NCBI GenBank assembly: GCA_028874915.1
Contig: JAPPHA010000046.1
Location: 1-48,849, forward strand
Direction: 5' to 3'
From: Paracoccaceae bacterium
Lineage (GTDB): Bacteria; Pseudomonadota; Alphaproteobacteria; Rhodobacterales; Rhodobacteraceae
DNA: 48,849 nt
Part shown: positions 45,671 through 48,849 of the stretch, in pieces
Numbering within the stretch: the first letter of the stretch is position 1
Layout of the letters: the number at the start of each line of letters is the position of its first letter
Notes under the pieces: model-generated
Databases searched by the model: none
Seen by the model: the letters and a program-made list of their open reading frames with translations, nothing else
What the model was told of the DNA's origin: nothing
Translations under genes and position numbers: made by a program

Positions 45671-46385
45671 CCTGAGCCGGCGGAGGTGGCGGGGATGACG
45701 CCGAAGCACCCGATCCGCAAGGAGATCCAATTCGCCGTCGTGAGACGGGCCACACGGGAGGTGTTCCTTGCCGGCCCGGACTTGCCGCCGAAATATCCGG
45801 TATTCCGGCATTGATCTGTCGCTCGAGCTTGGCCGGCAAAACCTCGATTTCCGCCAGTTCTACCTTCAGCAATTGCGCGACAATCTGGATGAGGCAATAC
45901 GACCCACATGGATGAAGCGCCTTTCCTTTACGTGTTTCAGTGCCTGATGAACGGCGCTGCACAGTTGCCCCGGAGCGCGTAGCGCAGTGGGGAAACCGGG
46001 GCAACTCAACCCACGGCACCTTTCCAAATCCAGGGATTCGTCCGCATGGAAAATGAATGTGCAGGACACGCGAAAGAAGTTCCTGACCTGCAACAAACTA
46101 GCGGTAGATACCAAACAGGGGATCCATTCCTGTGAAGGTTGTGATTCTGTCGCTGTCACTGCAATCGCGCGGCCTCGGGACGGGAGACGGGATCAATGTG
46201 CAGGGCATCGATGCGGCAAAGACTTGGCGTAAACGGGGCATGCACGAAGTTGGCCATGTTCGCCCGGAGTGACCGGCTGAACGGGCCTTTCAAATCAACC
46301 AGGGGCGTGCCCTTTCCGGAACCGATGGTCACGGACAATTTTTCTAATCCGCATTAACGATGTTTAATTTGCATGAGACGCGCTC
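45671..46385. other. Intergenic, about 700 bases, nothing firm
   Basis: No gene recognised. A minus-strand stretch reads CLIQIVAQLLKVELAEIEVL, which looks coding but is unassigned. From about 46330 the sequence is A/T-richer (AATTTTTCTAATCCGCATT) and could hold the promoter of the downstream region. Confidence 0.3.
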
Positions 46386-46603
46386 TTCACTAGCCTGAAA
46401 GTCCAACCACTGGAGATGGTGTGATAAGGTTGTGACAAGGTTGTCTTTAGAAGAATCGGATCCGTCGTCGCCGGTTTCCGAGCCATGGGACGGGCTGGTG
46501 CGTCTCGGCGAATCCCGCGGCGATCAGCAGCGGGTTGTTGGCGCGCCTTCCGAGCGAGACAACGATGTCCCCGGGGCGTGATCTCGATGGTCGCACTGGC
46601 GTT
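46386..46603 (-). repeat. Direct repeat, left copy: DDE transposase 3' end
   Basis: This is the left of two same-orientation copies of about 210 bases; the right copy is at 48305-48510. It encodes, on the minus strand, the conserved end of a DDE transposase (DIVVSLGRRANNPLLIAAGF, then PVPWLGNRRRRIRFF). It carries one extra G in the CCCCGGGG run relative to the right copy, which breaks the frame. TTCACTAGC at the outer end may be the IS terminus. Confidence 0.7.
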
Positions 46604-46771
46604 CCGCTCGCGCCAAGTTCGACACCGAGGCGGTGGACGCCATCATGCCAGCAATCCATCAGCGCCGGCCCGAAGCGGGGGTCCGCACGGCAGGAATATT
46701 CGCTCAGCGCCGCCTGATTGGGGACCGCGTTCAGACCGGCATGATGATGCCACTTATAGGAGAACATAACA

Positions 46772-48175
46772 ATGTCCCGTATTTTGCCAAGGATGGTACC
46801 TCCGATAGTGTTTCTCACTGTTCTTGCACAGGCTTCGGCGACTGCGCCTGCTGCCGGTCAAGACAAGGGCAATTCGCCAATGCACGCTTTGGAATCCATC
46901 TTTGAATTCGCCGCCAAGTACTGTGGTGAGTTTCGCCCGCAGGGAGTGAGCGAAACCCTTAGGTTTACGGGCGACGTAGGGGCGGCGACCAGCGCCATGC
47001 TCGAAAAGTTCATTCAGGTCACAGGCACCTTGGAGGGAGAAGCCCAATTCGTCGAATACGAAGGAGTCGTCCATTCTCAACTTCATTCAGAATTTCTTTC
47101 CATTCGCGAATGCCGACAGGTGCTGTGGGAAGATCTTTATCCGCTTTTTTTCGGCAGCCCGGACCCGACCATCCCCCGGGACGCTTTAGGGCGAACTGCA
47201 TTGCATCACGCCGTCTTGGACAATGACGTGGAAGAGGCCGTGTTGCTTCTCAAATTGGGCGTTTATACCAATATTCGGGACGCGAGCGGACAGACCGAAT
47301 TGCACTTGGCGGCCCGGCACGCAGACAGCGAAATGATCACGGCCCTGCTCAACGGGGGTTCCGATCCTGCTCTGGTCGACCGCAGAGGCCAAAACCCTTT
47401 GCACATCGCGTGCCGATACGCCACCTATCGCACGATCAACGCGTTGCTTAACGGGGGCGCAGACCCCGACCAAGTAGACAATCGGGGAAATCCGCCGCTT
47501 CATGTCGCCTCCCGTTATGGAGACCACCGGACCGTCATGGCACTGCTAAAAGCCAAAGCGAAACCTTACGGACGTGACAACGATGGGCGAACCGCCCTGC
47601 ATGTTGCTGCCCGCCATGCGCGAGACGCCCGGGTGTTTTCCGCCCTGATTGACGCAGGGATCCGACTCGACGCCTTGGACATCGATGGGCGCTCCTCGCT
47701 GCACGTTGCCGCCCAATATGGCAACACGACAGCGGCCAGGGCCTTGACGGCCGCTGGGGCTACGTTGGACCTGACGGACAGCAGAGGGCGGTCACCTCTC
47801 CAAATCGCCGCGGGCAGCGACAGTGTCGGCGTGGTCAGGGTGTTGTGCGATGCGGGCGCAGAACTGAATTTTCAAGATCCACGCGGAGGAACGCCCCTAC
47901 ACTATGCGGCCAAGGAGGCAGATGGTCGTACCCTGGAACTCTTGATCAAGAAGGGAGCAGACCCCAATGTCCGAGACAGACTCGGGGATACCCCGCTGCA
48001 CGAGGCCGCTCATTTCGGCAACGTCGGGGCCATCGCCGCGCTGGTGGAGGAGGGTGGCGCCGATGTGAACGCGGTCGGCTTTGCGGGGAGGACGCCGCTG
48101 GACGTCGCTGTCCGGCGGAAGAAGCAGGCGGCAATCGACATTCTTCGCAAGTTCGGAGGAAGGGAAACGCATTGA
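46772..48175 (+). CDS. Secreted ankyrin-repeat protein
   Basis: The product is an intact 467-residue protein. TAGGAGAACATAAC precedes the ATG. The N-terminal signal peptide is VPPIVFLTVLAQASA, with a likely cut after about residue 29. A non-repeat domain (about 35-130) carries Cys in AAKYCGEFRP and SIRECRQVLW. Ten ankyrin repeats of about 33 residues run from 136 to the end, each with the D-x-x-G-x-T/S-x-L-H-x-A core: GRTALHHAV, GQTELHLAA, GQNPLHIAC, GNPPLHVAS, GRTALHVAA, GRSSLHVAA, GRSPLQIAA, GGTPLHYAA, GDTPLHEAA, GRTPLDVAV. Ankyrin proteins with export signals are common in host-associated bacteria and can meet host proteins; that role is inference. Flanked by direct repeats of a transposase end. 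Confidence 0.9.
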   Translation: MSRILPRMVPPIVFLTVLAQASATAPAAGQDKGNSPMHALESIFEFAAKYCGEFRPQGVSETLRFTGDVGAATSAMLEKFIQVTGTLEGEAQFVEYEGVVHSQLHSEFLSIRECRQVLWEDLYPLFFGSPDPTIPRDALGRTALHHAVLDNDVEEAVLLLKLGVYTNIRDASGQTELHLAARHADSEMITALLNGGSDPALVDRRGQNPLHIACRYATYRTINALLNGGADPDQVDNRGNPPLHVASRYGDHRTVMALLKAKAKPYGRDNDGRTALHVAARHARDARVFSALIDAGIRLDALDIDGRSSLHVAAQYGNTTAARALTAAGATLDLTDSRGRSPLQIAAGSDSVGVVRVLCDAGAELNFQDPRGGTPLHYAAKEADGRTLELLIKKGADPNVRDRLGDTPLHEAAHFGNVGAIAALVEEGGADVNAVGFAGRTPLDVAVRRKKQAAIDILRKFGGRETH

Positions 48176-48304
48176 TCCAGGGCCGAATGCTCGACACACG
48201 ACCGAATTCGTCCGGCCAAGATCGCGCAAGCTGAAATTCGCCTGCATCTTGAACCGTGTTGCTCGGACCTGTCAGGCGTGGACGCACAGACGCGTCAACG
48301 CCGG

Positions 48305-48510
48305 TTCACTAGCTGGAAAGTCCAACCGCCGGAGATGGTGTGACAAGGCTGTCTTCAGAAGAATCGGATCCGTAGGCGCCGGTTTCCGAGCCATGGGACG
48401 GGCTGTTGCGTCTCGGCGAAGCCCGCGGCGATCAGCAGCGGGTTGTTGGCGCGCCTTCCGAGCGAGACAACGATGTCCCCGGGCGTGATCTCGATGGTCG
48501 CACTGGCGTT
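48305..48510 (-). repeat. Direct repeat, right copy: DDE transposase 3' end
   Basis: Same orientation as 46386-46603 and near-identical by eye. Beyond 48510 this copy continues into the transposase, while the left copy diverges. Confidence 0.7.
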
Positions 48511-48690
48511 GACGACCTTTCGGAACAGGGTTCGGGCGCGTGCGTTCTCCATGCCGTTTCCGAGCCGCTTTGCGAGGATGCGATAGAGGGCACTGGCCAT
48601 GAGGGTGATCTGGAGGTCGAGGTGGACCTTGAGCGGCACGGCAGCGGAAAGCGCATCCAAGTGGAAGAAGTCGATGTAATCGGAACATTC
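48355..48690 (-). pseudogene. DDE transposase, C-terminal fragment
   Basis: The minus strand reads SDYIDFFHLDALSAAVPLKV, HLDLQITLMASALYRILAKR, NARARTLFRKVVNASATIEI and ends PVPWLGNRRLRIRFF. This is the end of a DDE-type transposase. It is truncated at 48690, exactly where an inverted repeat starts, so the N-terminal and catalytic parts are missing. IS4- and IS1380-like families have such ends; I cannot choose. Confidence 0.6.
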
Positions 48691-48706
48691 CGATTACATC
48701 GACTTC
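48667..48706. repeat. Inverted repeat, 17-bp perfect arms
   Basis: GAAGTCGATGTAATCGG (48667-48683) pairs with CCGATTACATCGACTTC (48690-48706) around AACATT. The left arm is transposase coding sequence (encoding DYIDFF on the minus strand); the right arm is its inverted copy. It looks like the scar of an inversion or template switch and not a terminator, since no T tract follows. Confidence 0.8.
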
Positions 48707-48707
48707 C

Positions 48708-48849
48708 ATGATCAACCGCGGGTTCTCCTTCGCCGACATCCGCGCCCGGTTCGCCGAGCCCCGGGCCCCCGCGCAGCCCCCATCCTTCCGGAACCTCTGG
48801 CAGGCGGCGACCCCCCATCCCGCGCCGCCCTGGCTGATCGGGCGCGGCA
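48708..48849 (+). CDS. Unidentified 5'-partial reading frame running off the window
   Basis: From ATG 48708 there are 47 codons with no stop to the window end: NRGFSFADIRARFAEPRAPA and so on. Most third positions are G or C, as in coding DNA of a GC-rich genome. No ribosome binding site is visible, because the inverted repeat sits immediately upstream. I do not recognise the product. It may be a genuine gene cut at its 5' end by the rearrangement. Confidence 0.35.
   Translation, partial: MINRGFSFADIRARFAEPRAPAQPPSFRNLWQAATPHPAPPWLIGRG

Noticed and set aside
1-48849. Recoding of TGA as Trp (code 4)
   Set aside because: Three broken genes have TGA in frame, two of them where Trp is expected, but intact genes use TGG for Trp and end in TGA (e.g. 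8510-8512, 9598-9600). Other lesions are TAA or TAG.
1-48849. CRISPR array
   Set aside because: No regularly spaced short repeats were seen; the repeats present are IS ends, gene duplicates and ankyrin codons.

Overview
The window looks like an accessory region of a GC-rich Gram-negative chromosome. An alphaproteobacterium, perhaps host-associated, is my best inference. The clues are the GC-rich codon choice, several remnants of Calx-beta type autotransporter barrels, an AGCS-type sodium:amino-acid symporter, a secreted ankyrin-repeat protein, and many insertion-sequence scars next to broken genes. No rRNA, tRNA or universal marker gene is present, so the taxonomy is weak.

Layout. 1-1.1 kb is an ISKra4-type transposase remnant. 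2.1-4.2 kb holds a DUF4268/PD-(D/E)XK nuclease and a poly-gamma-glutamate-hydrolase-like gene with an early stop codon. 4.4-5.9 kb is IS4-like copy 1, which abuts a small MORC-type ATPase remnant. 6.3-9.6 kb is an intact two-gene unit: a protein with two GHKL ATPase domains (Hsp90/MORC-like and histidine-kinase-like) and a receiver-domain protein with a large unknown C-terminal region. This is the best candidate for an undescribed system. 9.8-10.4 kb is a broken ribbon-helix-helix gene, and 10.6-11.2 kb is a gamma-glutamylcyclotransferase-fold protein. 11.2-14.8 kb is the remains of a restriction-type operon: an intact C5 cytosine methyltransferase overlapping a gutted MORC ATPase gene, with an intact vsr gene divergent to it. 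15.4-17.4 kb is a second restriction-modification pair (C5 methyltransferase plus NotI-like endonuclease), with each gene broken by a one-base frameshift.

17.6-31.1 kb carries transposase scraps, a PD-(D/E)XK nuclease, an IS256-like element with 47-bp inverted ends, a secreted FG-GAP protein, a dead tyrosine recombinase beside a small zinc-ribbon ORF, a DUF932-like protein, a second NucS-like nuclease, an MFS fragment, an intact P4-type integrase, an HNH endonuclease, a frameshifted AbiEii-like nucleotidyltransferase and a VapBC-like pair. 31.5-33.7 kb has an autotransporter remnant and the intact symporter with its terminator.

34.6-48.8 kb is repeat-rich. It contains one intact GAF-PAS-histidine kinase-receiver-winged helix fusion (42.9-45.2 kb) with two truncated relatives, IS4-like copy 2, a decayed Calx-beta/FN3 autotransporter, an Rpn/YhgA-family nuclease, and an intact secreted ten-ankyrin-repeat protein between two direct repeats of a transposase 3' end. 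The window ends in a 17-bp-arm inverted repeat and the start of an unidentified plus-strand reading frame.

Overall this is a defence and mobile-element island in active decay. Some modules are intact (dual-ATPase/receiver pair, Vsr, methyltransferase 1, integrase, HNH, several nucleases), while both restriction systems and many other genes are broken by substitutions, one-base indels or internal deletions.
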